Shown in pieces: positions 1-8,463 of a stretch of DNA of 64,000 nt (positions are counted from its first letter, which is position 1; each line of letters begins with the position of its first letter). Position numbers and translations under genes: made by a program. Source of the stretch: Micropruina sp. (GTDB lineage: Bacteria > Actinomycetota > Actinomycetes > Propionibacteriales > Propionibacteriaceae); assembly GCA_016716635.1 (NCBI GenBank), contig JADJVZ010000011.1, forward strand, positions 310,001-374,000, written 5' to 3'. A model generated the notes under the pieces. It searched no databases and was not told where the DNA came from. It was given only the letters and a program-made list of their open reading frames with translations.

Positions 1-730
1 CGAGGCGGACGTAGTCGATGATGGGTTCGTCCATGGCGGCTGCCACTGCGGTCACCAGGGCCGCGCCGTCGTTGCGCGACATGCCCGCCAGGTGCTTTCC
101 CAGCATCACGGTCGCGAGGTAGCTGGGCAGCGATTCGGGCGTGAGGAGCAGCGGATCGGGGCGCAGTCGAGCCCGCACGTCGACGAAACCCGCGGCGCGT
201 AGAAGGGCCGCCGTGTCCTCCACGTCGGCGAACTCCCACGCATCCGTGGCCTCCCCGATGGTCCGGGCCAACGCGGCTTCGAGGCGCGCGATGTTGCCGC
301 GTCCGCCGCACTCGGCGACGAAGCGTCCACCGGGGCGCAACGCCGCGTGCACGGACTCGAACACGGGACGGTGATCCGGGATCCAGTGCAGCGCGGCCAC
401 CGACATGGCGGCGTCCGCAGGGGCCGCAAGAGTGAAACCATCCCGGAGGTCGGCCACGGTGAGCTGGAAGCGCCCGTGGTACGGCGCCAGCGTTTCGCGG
501 GCGGCCTCCAGCATCGCGGGGGAGGCATCGAGGCCCACCACGCTGAGGCCGGGGTGGGTCGCCAGGGCGACGCCCGCGTCCCGTCCGGTGCCGCAGCCGA
601 GATCGAGCAGTCGTTCCGTCCCCTCGAGGTCGAGCCGCTCGAGCACGCCTAGGCCCCAGCGGACGTGCGGCAGGGGCAACGCGGCGTAGCGTTCGGCGTC
701 CCAATCGAAAGGTGAGGAATCGTTGACCAT
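1..730 (-). CDS. SAM-dependent class I methyltransferase, C-terminus cut by the window edge
   Basis: Reading frame opens at ATG 730 and runs off the left edge, so about 243 residues are visible and the end is missing. The N-terminal sequence contains the SAM-binding motif I LLDLGCGTGRD near residue 40, an acidic loop VVGLDASPAMLE near residue 65, and a motif ALHWIPD near residue 105. This pattern matches the trans-aconitate methyltransferase/Methyltransf_11 group, soluble enzymes that methylate small molecules; the substrate cannot be read from sequence. It is transcribed away from the thioredoxin-like gene on the same strand, with a 141-base gap that carries two overlapping inverted repeats. 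No Shine-Dalgarno sequence is obvious. The family call is firm; the substrate is unknown. Confidence 0.85.
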   Translation of the reverse strand, partial: MVNDSSPFDWDAERYAALPLPHVRWGLGVLERLDLEGTERLLDLGCGTGRDAGVALATHPGLSVVGLDASPAMLEAARETLAPYHGRFQLTVADLRDGFTLAAPADAAMSVAALHWIPDHRPVFESVHAALRPGGRFVAECGGRGNIARLEAALARTIGEATDAWEFADVEDTAALLRAAGFVDVRARLRPDPLLLTPESLPSYLATVMLGKHLAGMSRNDGAALVTAVAAAMDEPIIDYVRL

Positions 731-781
731 GGCTCGACGATGACCTGTGGCCGACGCCCTGGCAAGGCACGATGCCCAGAC

Positions 782-807
782 GTCTCGTTAAGCGAGACAA
801 TTTGTCT
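782..807 (-). promoter_or_regulatory. Two overlapping inverted repeats upstream of the methyltransferase
   Basis: GTCTCG (782-787) pairs with CGAGAC (793-798), and AGACAA (795-800) pairs with TTGTCT (802-807) around a single T. The repeats share bases and so could be alternative structures or overlapping operators. They lie 52 to 77 bases upstream of the methyltransferase ATG at 730, where a repressor operator would be expected. They could also serve as the weak terminator of the DsbA-like gene, which ends at 872 on the same strand, but no T-run follows. Confidence 0.4.
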
Positions 808-871
808 TACTAGGTGAGAATCGTCGACACCTGTCGCGGACGGGTGAGGCGCCAGGCCGGGGGCGGGTCGC

Positions 872-1663
872 TCAGTGTCCGGTGAGCAACAGCGACGCGA
901 ACTGCTCGGGCGTGGTCGCGACGATCTTGAGCTTCGGCGCAGCCACCGGGTGCACGGCCAGTTCCACGCCGTTGCGCTGGAAGGTGGGCGTGCCGCCGAC
1001 GTTCGCGGCGTACCCCGCCTTGGTGACGTTGGCGAGGAAGGCCCGAGGGGCGGCGGTGTCGTAGCACTGTTGGTATGTGGTGAGGGCCGCGCCCGTGATG
1101 CCTACCTCGACGGGCAGGGTCGAGCGCAGCAGCGAATCCTCGTAGCCCACCGATCCGACGAGTTCCTCTGTCTGTTGCCGGGCGTAGATGGCGGCGGTCA
1201 TGGCCGGGTAGGTCGTGCCATCGATGTCGGCGCAGGTGGCTGCGGTGGCGGCTCGGGTGGAGGCCGTGTTGTGCAGGTTGCCGTCCATGAACGTCAACGT
1301 GTGCTGCACCAGCACGATGTCGCCTGCCTCGGCGAGCTGCTTCATCGTGGCGTTGTAGCTCGACTCGGCCGTCTTGCAGACGGGGCACTGGAAATCGAGG
1401 TACACGTCGATCCTGGGAGCGTCCGGCTTGGCGTGCCCCGCGTAGAGGGTGACGCCGTCGTTGGTTGCCGTGGCGTTGCGCGGGGCGCCTGAGGCCGCCC
1501 CTGGGGCGCTGGCCGGGGTCCGGATGAACACCACGATCACGATCACCGTGAGGATCAACGCCACCACGCCCAGACCGATGCCGACGATCCGGCGGGTGCG
1601 GGCGGCCTTTGCTGCTGCGGCCTGCTGTTCCCGGAGGGCGGACCGCTTGCTTGACTGGGTCAT
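872..1663 (-). CDS. Membrane-anchored DsbA-family thioredoxin-like protein
   Basis: 263 residues. A short cytoplasmic N-terminus rich in Ala, Lys and Arg is followed by one membrane helix at about residues 29-47, then an extracytoplasmic domain. The thioredoxin-fold active site CPVC lies near residue 94 in the context YLDFQCPVCK, the usual DsbA/Thioredoxin_4 arrangement in Actinobacteria. A GGTPTFQRNG segment near residue 223 supplies the cis-Pro loop (TP) typical of thioredoxin folds. Expected role: disulfide formation or isomerisation in exported proteins at the outer face of the membrane. Start ATG 1663 is supported by CAGGAG four bases upstream. The gene diverges from the hydrolase at 1900; the 236-base region between them holds no other gene that I can see. 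Confidence 0.85.
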   Translation of the reverse strand: MTQSSKRSALREQQAAAAKAARTRRIVGIGLGVVALILTVIVIVVFIRTPASAPGAASGAPRNATATNDGVTLYAGHAKPDAPRIDVYLDFQCPVCKTAESSYNATMKQLAEAGDIVLVQHTLTFMDGNLHNTASTRAATAATCADIDGTTYPAMTAAIYARQQTEELVGSVGYEDSLLRSTLPVEVGITGAALTTYQQCYDTAAPRAFLANVTKAGYAANVGGTPTFQRNGVELAVHPVAAPKLKIVATTPEQFASLLLTGH

Positions 1664-1899
1664 AAGGCTCCTGGCAGTTCCGTGACGGTGAGGATCGCCG
1701 CGTCGGCGGGTGATCGGTTCCGAGCCTAAAGAGGGTGGGGGTCACCGAAGGGAGGCCCACTTTCGGCCGGGGAACCTCGTGCACGTCAGGCTGGCACCCC
1801 GCGAGAAACCGCCTCCCGGCCTGGCCAGCAGCACGATCGGACGCCCCCGCGGCCGTCCTTGCGCTAGGCATCGAGACGTCGTCCCGCCTAGGGTGGAGC

Positions 1900-2541
1900 A
1901 TGCAGATCACCCATCTCGGACACGCAACAGTGCTCGTCGAGGTCGCGGACGCACGCATCCTCATCGATCCGGGGAACTATTCGGACGCCTGGCATGGGCT
2001 CACCGACCTGGACGCCGTTCTCGTGACGCACCAGCACCCCGATCACATTGACCCGGCGCATGTCCCGGCGCTCCTTGCCGCCAACCCGGGCGTCCAGCTG
2101 TTCGTCGAACCGTCCGTGCGGGAGGTTGTCCCACTCCCCGAGGCCGAGCCGATCTTGGCCGATACGACGGTCAGCCTCCGCGGCGTCGGCATCACAGCTG
2201 TGGGCGGTTGGCACGCGGTGATCCATCGCGACATCCCCCGCATCGGCAACGTGGGTCTCGTGCTCTCTGCCGAAGGGGAGCCGACCTTCTTCCATCCTGG
2301 CGACGCGCTCGACGCGGTTCCGGCCGGGATCGACATCGTCGCGGTCCCGATGCATGGTCCCTGGGCGGCCATGAAGGAGCAGATCGACTTCCTGCGGGAG
2401 CTCAATGCCCCCCAGGGATTCGGAATTCATGAGGCCCTGCTCAGTGCCCCCGGCTGGGCCCTGGCCTTCGGTCGATATAACCAAATGACCCCCACGAGCT
2501 TGTCGGATCTTCGCGATCACGCCCCCTGGCGCGTGGGCTAG
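1900..2541 (+). CDS. Metallo-beta-lactamase-fold hydrolase (UlaG-like)
   Basis: 213 residues from ATG 1900. The open frame extends upstream, but the extension is Arg/Ala/Pro-rich and unlike the family, whereas MQITHLGHATVLVE is the classic start of small UlaG/YtnP-like MBL proteins. The metal-binding motif HQHPDH lies at about residues 47-52, a later GD (HPGDALD) near residue 132 supplies the bridging Asp, and HGPW and GIHEALL provide further candidate ligands. Expected to be a soluble zinc-dependent hydrolase of unknown substrate. A -10 box TAGGGT (1889-1894) ends five bases before ATG and no ribosome site is present, so the mRNA is probably leaderless. Confidence 0.85.
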   Translation: MQITHLGHATVLVEVADARILIDPGNYSDAWHGLTDLDAVLVTHQHPDHIDPAHVPALLAANPGVQLFVEPSVREVVPLPEAEPILADTTVSLRGVGITAVGGWHAVIHRDIPRIGNVGLVLSAEGEPTFFHPGDALDAVPAGIDIVAVPMHGPWAAMKEQIDFLRELNAPQGFGIHEALLSAPGWALAFGRYNQMTPTSLSDLRDHAPWRVG

Positions 2542-2648
2542 CGAAGGAGCATCGGTCGCGCAGGCCCGAGCGTGGACGATTCGGCCACTGTGGGCCGGTG
2601 GGGCACGGGCGCGGAAGCATCGAGCGGGGCCCTGTGAAGGTGCGCCGC

Positions 2649-4748
2649 TTAGGCGATGTTGATCGTCACCGTGGAGCCCTCGGGCGCCTGCGTACCCCAG
2701 GCGGGGCTGGTGGTCAGCACTCGGTTGAAGCCGTTGGTCAAGACGTACTTCACCTCAACTTGGAAGCCATCCTTCTTCAAGGCTGCGGTGGCGGCGGAGG
2801 GTGACTGGAGGTAAACGTTCGGGACGGTCACCATGACCGGTCCCTTGGAGACGACGAAGGTGATCGTGTCACCTTTGTGCACGGTGCCCGCGCCCGGGTT
2901 TTGGGAGATGATCGAGCCTGCCGGAATGGTCGCGGAGTTCTGCGTGTCGCCCTGCGCTACCTTCAGCCCGGCGGCCTCCAGCTGCGCTTTCGTGTCGTTG
3001 AACACCTTGCCTGTGTAGTCGGCGAGTTGGATCGGCGCGGGTCCTTGGGAGACCACGAGGTCGACTTTGGTGCCCGGCTTCACCAGCGTGCCGGCGTCCA
3101 GGCTCGCCGAAATAACCATTCCGCTACCGATGGTGTCGTGATAGCTCTGCGTGACCGTCCCGACCGCCAGCTGAGTGTCGGTGAGAGCCTTCGTGGCCGC
3201 CTCCAGCGAGGCTCCGGCCAGAACCGGAACGGCGTAGCGCTCCGGCCCCTTGGAGAGGTAGGCCTCGAGAGTGCCGCCGGTGAGGATCCGTTCGCCGGCG
3301 GACGGGTTGGTGCGCGTCACCTGGCCCGCCGGGACGTCCTCGGAGTACTCGGGGGTGAAGTTGGCTTTCAGTCCCGCCTTGGTGGCGACGTCGGCCGCAG
3401 CACTCTGCGTCAAGTGGGCCAGCTGGGGGGTGGTCGTCCACCGTCCGGCACCCCACCACCAGCCGACCCCCCCGAGACCCAGGGCGAGAACCAACAGCAG
3501 GATCAAGACGACGCTGCGGCGACGGCGGTGCACCGACTCCTGTGAAATCGAGTGCCGGGCAACGGGGGTCGGTGGCACGGCCGGTGGCACAACCTCCGGC
3601 GCGGCGTCGGCATGGTAGGGAATGTCGCCAGTGTCCAAAGGGGCGTTCGGGCTCAGCGGCGTCGAGGCGGTCAGCCGTACCGGCGACACGGACGAGCGGG
3701 CGCTGGGCAGGCCACGCAACGCGCTCCCGGGACCGGCCAGCACCCCCATGTCGGTGGGGGTGAGTTCGGTCGGAGCGGTGAAGACTGGCACCTGCTGGGT
3801 CACCAGGGAGCTGGGATCGAGCCGAACCGCCTTCATCTGGGCGGTGAGTTCCGCATTGTCCATCACGGAACTTGCCAGGGCCTCGCGGGCCAACAGCATG
3901 TGGTTCAGGAGCACCCTGGCGTCCATCGGACGCTCGTCCACCATGCGCGCGGCCGCCGTGGTGACGAGGGCGTCCAGATAGGGCGGGATGCCCGAACGGG
4001 AATTGCGCCAATTCGTCGACACGTCCTGCGATGGGGGCGGTACCTGATTGTGGACGTGGCTGTAGGCGACCTGGATCGGCGAATCGCCCGTGTGCGGCTT
4101 GTGGCCCGTCAGCATCTCGTAGAGCACCACGCCCACGCCGTACACGTCCGCGCGAGGCGAGGGTTTCCCCTGCGTGACGAGTTCGGGGGCGATGTAGGAC
4201 ACGGTGCCGATGAGCAGGCCTGCTGACGCGGTGGCCGTTTGGCCGCTGACGGCCCGCGCCAAACCGAAGTCGGCGACCTTGATCTGCCCACGGTCGCTCA
4301 GCAGCACATTCTCGGGCTTGATATCGAGGTGCATCAGGCCTGCGTCGTGGGCCGCGGCCAAAGCGCTCACGACAGGCAGCATGAGGTCGAGCGTCCGCAG
4401 GGGATCCATCGGTGCTTCGCGGGTGATGACGTTGCGCAGCGTGCAGCCCTCGACGTACTCCATCACGATGTACGGACGGTCGTGGTCGAAGCCCTTGTCG
4501 AACACGGCGACGATGTTCGGATGATTGAGCTGCGCAGCGGCCTTCGCCTCACGCTCGAAGCGCTTGATGAAGTCGTGATCGGAGCCCAGTCCCTCATGCA
4601 TGACCTTCACAGCCACCGTCCGCGAGAGGCGCCGGTCCTCGGCGACGTAGACGGTAGCCATGCCGCCGCGGGCCAATCGGCGGCGAAGTTCATAGCGGTC
4701 GTCAAGAACGCGCCCCACCAGGGGGTCGGCAGCATTCAACGACGTCAC
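2649..4748 (-). CDS. Membrane Ser/Thr protein kinase with four PASTA domains (PknL/StkP type)
   Basis: 699 residues from GTG 4748. The kinase domain spans about residues 18-285: Gly-rich loop LARGGMATVYV, Lys48, Glu67, catalytic loop HLDIKPEN (140-147), DFG 160-162 and APE 187-189. A Pro/Ser-rich juxtamembrane linker follows, then a Arg-flanked membrane helix at about 412-433 and four extracellular PASTA repeats to the end. Such kinases sense muropeptides or lipid II and phosphorylate division and wall-synthesis proteins. The neighbourhood (idsA, metF, then the dcw cluster) resembles that of mycobacterial pknL, so I favour a PknL relationship. The usual HRD motif reads HLD here, although catalytic Asp142 remains. 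The gene diverges from thiE. Confidence 0.93.
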   Translation of the reverse strand: MTSLNAADPLVGRVLDDRYELRRRLARGGMATVYVAEDRRLSRTVAVKVMHEGLGSDHDFIKRFEREAKAAAQLNHPNIVAVFDKGFDHDRPYIVMEYVEGCTLRNVITREAPMDPLRTLDLMLPVVSALAAAHDAGLMHLDIKPENVLLSDRGQIKVADFGLARAVSGQTATASAGLLIGTVSYIAPELVTQGKPSPRADVYGVGVVLYEMLTGHKPHTGDSPIQVAYSHVHNQVPPPSQDVSTNWRNSRSGIPPYLDALVTTAAARMVDERPMDARVLLNHMLLAREALASSVMDNAELTAQMKAVRLDPSSLVTQQVPVFTAPTELTPTDMGVLAGPGSALRGLPSARSSVSPVRLTASTPLSPNAPLDTGDIPYHADAAPEVVPPAVPPTPVARHSISQESVHRRRRSVVLILLLVLALGLGGVGWWWGAGRWTTTPQLAHLTQSAAADVATKAGLKANFTPEYSEDVPAGQVTRTNPSAGERILTGGTLEAYLSKGPERYAVPVLAGASLEAATKALTDTQLAVGTVTQSYHDTIGSGMVISASLDAGTLVKPGTKVDLVVSQGPAPIQLADYTGKVFNDTKAQLEAAGLKVAQGDTQNSATIPAGSIISQNPGAGTVHKGDTITFVVSKGPVMVTVPNVYLQSPSAATAALKKDGFQVEVKYVLTNGFNRVLTTSPAWGTQAPEGSTVTINIA

Positions 4749-4897
4749 GCTCGCTCCAGGCTCGAAAAGGGGAAGAGGGCCAGAACCGATATCTCGTCCG
4801 CGAGTCTAGGCGGCCGCACCAGAGTAAAGGACGCGACCCGCCGACGCGACGGGTCCTCACCAAGCCTGGCTAGCGGGGGGCCGCTAAGCTGAGCGCC

Positions 4898-5686
4898 GTG
4901 ACCGCGCTCATGGGACTTGATACACGGATCCGGGCTTCCCGGCTCTACCTCATCACCGACGGGCGGACGCGCACCCGCGACCTCGCCGGTTTTCTCGATA
5001 AGGCCTACGGGGCGGGAGTCGACCTCATCGAGATCCGCGACCCCTTTCTCAAGGGCATCGAATACGTTGCGGCCGTCACCGGCGCTCGGCAGATCGGCAT
5101 GAAACACGCCCAGGGATTGGTCGTGGCTTACAACGATCTCGATGCGGCGAAGGAAACCGGGGCGGACGTCGTTCTGATCGGGCAGGCCGCTGGCGCTACG
5201 CCCGCCGAGGCCAAGGCGGCGGTGTCGCCGTTCGCCGTGATCGGACAAAGCGTCCACACCCCCGCGCAGGTGGATGCGGCGCTCGCGGATCCGGCCGTCG
5301 GCTTCTTGATGGTGGGTCCGGTGTTCACCTCCGTGCGGGGCGATTCCGGCACCCAAGGTGGGATCGCGCTCGTCCATTACGCGGCCGAGAAGGCCCCGGT
5401 GGGAGACTCAAAACCCTGGTTCGCTGTGGGTGGCATCAACGCCGACAACGTCGACGAGGTGCTGGCCGCGGGAGCGCGCCGAGTCGCGGTCGCGAAGGCG
5501 CTGACGGCAGCCCCGGACGTGGCCGAGGCCGCCGCCGAGCTAGCCGAACGCCTCACGGAGGCGTGGAACGATGATCCGGCGTTGGCCGACAAGATCGTCA
5601 TCGCCCCACCCATGATCAAACTCCCGGACGCGCCGACCTTCCCGGGCGAGTTCACCATCGCCCACGATGAGCAAACCCACGACTGA
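4898..5686 (+). CDS. thiE: Thiamine phosphate synthase-like protein
   Basis: 262 residues from GTG 4898. The fold is a TIM barrel of the ThiE/TenI group: YLITDGR near residue 20, LIEIRDPF near 45, VAYNDLDAAKETGADVVLIGQ near 75-95, VGPVFTS near 140 and the phosphate-binding AVGGIN near 178. ThiE condenses HMP-pyrophosphate with thiazole phosphate to give thiamine phosphate. The canonical QLRDK and LGQxD motifs are only approximate (EIRDPF, IGQAA), so a divergent ThiE or a TenI-like role is possible. A C-terminal tail of about 45 residues is unlike the core. TAAGCT (4885-4890) lies seven bases before GTG with no ribosome site, consistent with a leaderless mRNA. It diverges from the PASTA kinase. 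Confidence 0.8.
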   Translation: MTALMGLDTRIRASRLYLITDGRTRTRDLAGFLDKAYGAGVDLIEIRDPFLKGIEYVAAVTGARQIGMKHAQGLVVAYNDLDAAKETGADVVLIGQAAGATPAEAKAAVSPFAVIGQSVHTPAQVDAALADPAVGFLMVGPVFTSVRGDSGTQGGIALVHYAAEKAPVGDSKPWFAVGGINADNVDEVLAAGARRVAVAKALTAAPDVAEAAAELAERLTEAWNDDPALADKIVIAPPMIKLPDAPTFPGEFTIAHDEQTHD

Positions 5687-5747
5687 CCTAGGGTCCAAGG
5701 GGAATCCGCTGCGTGAGCTCGAGCCCCTCGTGAGGGAAACTCACGAA

Positions 5748-6839
5748 TCAGGCGCTACGTCGAGTGGCGGCGTCGGCCAATAATGTGAGTGCTTGGCGTC
5801 CGTCGTCGGTGAAGTCGGCGGTGTGCAGGGCGGCGAGCGCTCGCGTCCGTCCGCTTTCGATCGCTTCTTCCACGGCCGCTAAGGCGCCGGACTCGCGGAC
5901 GATCGTCCGCGACTCGTCGACGTCGTCCGAATCGAGATCAGCCCGTCCCAGGAGGGCGCCCAGGCGATCGGCGGACGGTCCTCCCGCCTCGAGCACGGAG
6001 CTCACCAGCGCGGTGAGCTTGCCCTCTCGAAGATCGTCCCCGGCGGGCTTACCGGTCACCGCGGCGTCGCCGAAGATGCCGAGCACGTCGTCGCGGTACT
6101 GAAACGCCCGTCCGAGCGCCGACCCGTACTCGCCCAGCGCCGCGAGTTGGGAGGCCGAGGCACCGGCCAGGGCCGCGCCGAACTGGACTGGCCTTTGGAC
6201 GGTGTACTTGGCGGTCTTGAATTCGACCACCCGCTCCACGAGGGTCGTGAGCCGGTCGGGGCTCGTGAGGGGATGACCTTGGGCCATCACGTCGAGGAAC
6301 TGCCCGGCGGTCACCTCGCTGCGCATGGCGTGGACGAACGGCAACCCGCGGGTCATTGCGTCGGCGGGCAGCCCGGACTCGGCCAGCATTTGCACCGACC
6401 ACATCACCAACAGGTCGCCGAGCAGGATCGCCCCCGCGCGGCCGTAGGCCTCGGCAGAACCGCGGAGGCCCAGGTCCGCGTGCTGGGCCTCGAATTGGCG
6501 ATGGGCGGCGGGCAAGCCCCGTCGCGTGTCGGAGGCGTCCATGACGTCGTCGTGGACGAGGGCGCTGACGTGAAGGACGTCTAACGAGGCGGCGGCGTCC
6601 ACGAGAGCCGGTTCGAGAGCGTCGGACGGGGTCGCTACGCACCGATACCCCCAGTAGCAAAACGCGGGACGCAGTCGCTTCCCGCCCCCCGTGAACGCGG
6701 AGGCAAGGCTGGCCGCCGTGGCCAATTCCGGAGCAATCGCCACCAGCTCGCGGCTGTAATGTGCCACCGCCGCGGCGACCGCGGCATCCACGGCCGCACG
6801 CAGGTCGCGACCCAGGGGCTCTGAGGCGAGGAAGTTCAC
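5748..6839 (-). CDS. idsA: Polyprenyl (geranylgeranyl-type) diphosphate synthase
   Basis: 363 residues from GTG 6839. Trans-prenyltransferase signatures: GGGKRLRP near residue 52, first Asp-rich motif DDVMDASDTRRG near 97-108, KTAKYT near 207 and a second Asp motif YRDDVLGIFGD near 247. It condenses isopentenyl diphosphate with allylic diphosphates to make C15-C20 or longer prenyl chains. The pairing with metF on the opposite strand and the nearby PASTA kinase parallels the mycobacterial idsA2 region. A -10 box TAGGCT (complement of 6846-6851) lies six bases before GTG, so this gene and metF share a compact divergent leaderless promoter region of 51 bases. Chain length cannot be assigned confidently. 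Confidence 0.88.
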   Translation of the reverse strand: MNFLASEPLGRDLRAAVDAAVAAAVAHYSRELVAIAPELATAASLASAFTGGGKRLRPAFCYWGYRCVATPSDALEPALVDAAASLDVLHVSALVHDDVMDASDTRRGLPAAHRQFEAQHADLGLRGSAEAYGRAGAILLGDLLVMWSVQMLAESGLPADAMTRGLPFVHAMRSEVTAGQFLDVMAQGHPLTSPDRLTTLVERVVEFKTAKYTVQRPVQFGAALAGASASQLAALGEYGSALGRAFQYRDDVLGIFGDAAVTGKPAGDDLREGKLTALVSSVLEAGGPSADRLGALLGRADLDSDDVDESRTIVRESGALAAVEEAIESGRTRALAALHTADFTDDGRQALTLLADAATRRSA

Positions 6840-6890
6840 AGGGTGAGCCTACGTCCAGGCGCGGTTTGACGGCTCATCTAGGGTGGCCTG

Positions 6891-7784
6891 GTGCAGGCAA
6901 CCCTCCCCACCATCCCGGAGATGCTGGCCGCGGCGAAGGGTCGTCCGCTGCTCAGCTTTGAGTTCTCCCCGCCCAAGGACGACGCGGGCCAAGACCTGCT
7001 CCACGCCACGATCCTCGAACTTGACCAGCTGAACCCCGATTTCGTGTCGGTCACCTACGGTGCGTCGGGGTCGACCCGTGACCGCACGCTGGGTGCCACG
7101 CAGTTCATCAAGAAGCGCGTCGGTCCCCAGACGATCGGGCACCTGACGTGCGCTAGCCAGTCGTCCGACGACCTGCGGGACGTGGTGCGCGGCTACGCCG
7201 AGGTCGGGGTCAACCACGTGCTGGCCATCCGCGGCGACATGCCCGGCGGGCCCAAGGCCCCGTGGGTGCGACACCCCGAGGGGCTCGACAACGCCACGGA
7301 GTTGGTCCGCTTGGTCAAGGAGGTCGATCCCGCCTTCGTGGTGGGGGTGGCCGCCTTCCCTGACGGGCATCCCGACAAGCATGACCTCGCTTTGGACGCT
7401 CGGCTCATGCTCGCCAAGCAAGAGGCGGGTGCGGAGTTTGCGATCACCCAGTTGTTCTTCGATCCGGCGGCGTACGTCCGCCTGCGTTCGACGTTGGACG
7501 CGATCGGCTGCACCCTGCCCGTCATCGCGGGCGTCATGCCCGTCACGAGCCTGGGGCAGATCGAGCGGCTCGCGGAAATGTCCGGCGCCCCGCTGCCCGA
7601 GGCGATGGTGGCCCGGCTGCAAGCGGTGGGCGACGATCCGCAGGCGGTGCGCCAGGTGGGGGTCGACCTCGCGGTCGAGTTCTGCCAGGCGTTGCTGGAC
7701 GAGGGCGTTCCGGGCCTGCACTACTTCACGTTCAACCGCGCCCGGGCCACCCGCGAGATCGTGGCTCGGCTCGCCGACAGCTAA
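6891..7784 (+). CDS. metF: 5,10-methylenetetrahydrofolate reductase
   Basis: 297 residues from GTG 6891, the usual length for bacterial MetF. Recognisable parts are LLSFEFSPPKDD with the catalytic Glu near residue 23, SVTYGASGSTRDRT near 50, HLTCASQS near 84, the flavin region LAIRGDMPGG near 112, QLFFDPAAY near 188, and a C-terminal GLHYFTFNRA typical of the family. It makes 5-methyltetrahydrofolate for methionine synthesis using FAD. TAGGGT (6879-6884) ends six bases before GTG with no Shine-Dalgarno sequence, so translation is likely leaderless. It ends 24 bases before the end of the convergent toxin gene. Confidence 0.96.
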   Translation: MQATLPTIPEMLAAAKGRPLLSFEFSPPKDDAGQDLLHATILELDQLNPDFVSVTYGASGSTRDRTLGATQFIKKRVGPQTIGHLTCASQSSDDLRDVVRGYAEVGVNHVLAIRGDMPGGPKAPWVRHPEGLDNATELVRLVKEVDPAFVVGVAAFPDGHPDKHDLALDARLMLAKQEAGAEFAITQLFFDPAAYVRLRSTLDAIGCTLPVIAGVMPVTSLGQIERLAEMSGAPLPEAMVARLQAVGDDPQAVRQVGVDLAVEFCQALLDEGVPGLHYFTFNRARATREIVARLADS

Positions 7785-7808
7785 CCACTGACCTGGTCGG
7801 CAGCGGGT

Positions 7809-8072
7809 TCAGTGCTGCCGGTCGACCTCGCGGCGATGCCCGACAGCGACGACGAGGACGAGCAGGACCCCGTCGTGGATCTCATAAACGATGCGGTAAT
7901 CACCGGTGCGTACCCGCCATTCACCGCCACCGCCAGTGAGGTTGGTGGCTCCCGCGGGCCGTGGCTCCTCGCTGAGCAGGTCGATGGCCGCCTGCACCCG
8001 TAGCCGAGCTGTGCGGTCTAGCTTGCGCAGTTGGCGAATCGCGGCTGGGGTGATCGTGACCTGATAGGTCAT
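7809..8072 (-). CDS. RelE/ParE-family toxin
   Basis: 87 residues from ATG 8072. The sequence has the RelE fold pattern: an N-terminal strand and helix (ITPAAIRQLRKLD), then EWRVRTGDYRIVYEI near residues 51-65 and a C-terminal LVVAVGHRREV. Members usually cleave mRNA at the ribosome; ParE-like members poison gyrase, and sequence alone does not separate these. The start overlaps the antitoxin stop by four bases (ATGA), so the pair is translationally coupled. Transcription is expected from the promoter and palindrome upstream of the antitoxin. Confidence 0.88.
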   Translation of the reverse strand: MTYQVTITPAAIRQLRKLDRTARLRVQAAIDLLSEEPRPAGATNLTGGGGEWRVRTGDYRIVYEIHDGVLLVLVVAVGHRREVDRQH

Positions 8073-8332
8073 GCGAGGCCGAGGTCGGCCTTGACCTGCT
8101 CCCACGGGACGGCGGTGGCGCCCGCGGCCACCTCGGCGCGCGCTGCGCGGGCGGACTCGATGTCGGCCAAATCCTCGGCAGCCTCGATGAGCCGGTCGAG
8201 GTCGTCGGCATCGATCACGGCGGCGATCCGCTTTCCGCGGCGCGTCAGATAGACCGGATCGTGCGCCACGCGGGCGGCGTCGACCACGTCGGCGAGGCGA
8301 GCGCGGGCGTCGGTCACGGACATGTCGGTCAT
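8069..8332 (-). CDS. Phd/YefM-family antitoxin
   Basis: 87 residues from ATG 8332 (a second ATG lies at 8323). The N-terminus MSVTDARARLADVVDAARV, followed by DPVYLTRRGKRIAAVIDADDLDRLIE, is the classic Phd/YefM DNA-binding and dimerisation domain; the acidic and Ala-rich C-terminal third would wrap and inhibit the toxin. These proteins normally repress their own operon by binding a palindrome, and a 30-bp palindrome sits 18 bases upstream. The -10 box TATGCT (complement of 8339-8344) lies six bases before the ATG, again suggesting a leaderless mRNA. Confidence 0.88.
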   Translation of the reverse strand: MTDMSVTDARARLADVVDAARVAHDPVYLTRRGKRIAAVIDADDLDRLIEAAEDLADIESARAARAEVAAGATAVPWEQVKADLGLA

Positions 8333-8349
8333 CGGACAAGCATAAGCGA

Positions 8350-8379
8350 GAAGCGCAGAAACGTACGTTTCGGCGCTTC
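8350..8379 (-). promoter_or_regulatory. 30-bp palindrome, likely toxin-antitoxin operator
   Basis: The two 15-base arms are complementary at every position except one (A8357 faces G8372). The outer arm is GAAGCGC (8350-8356) against GCGCTTC (8373-8379); the core is GAAACGTACGTTTC (8358-8371), itself a perfect palindrome. It covers the region upstream of the -10 box of the antitoxin gene, where a Phd-type repressor would block transcription. It could also fold as RNA and terminate transcription coming from the HTH/Ro60 genes, but no T-run follows. Confidence 0.7.
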
Positions 8380-8463
8380 GTGGACGAGGTGATCGGCTGC
8401 TCGTGGTCGGCGATGGGTGTGGCGGCCAGCGCGCCAGCGGTCCTCTTGCGCTTGCCGGGAGGG

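Noticed and set aside
1664..1899. N-terminal extension of the metallo-hydrolase frame from 1735
   Set aside because: The extension is unlike the family, and the leaderless -10 box places the start at 1900.
8350..8379. Palindrome as a terminator of the rsr operon
   Set aside because: No T-run follows, and its position just upstream of the antitoxin -10 box fits an operator better.
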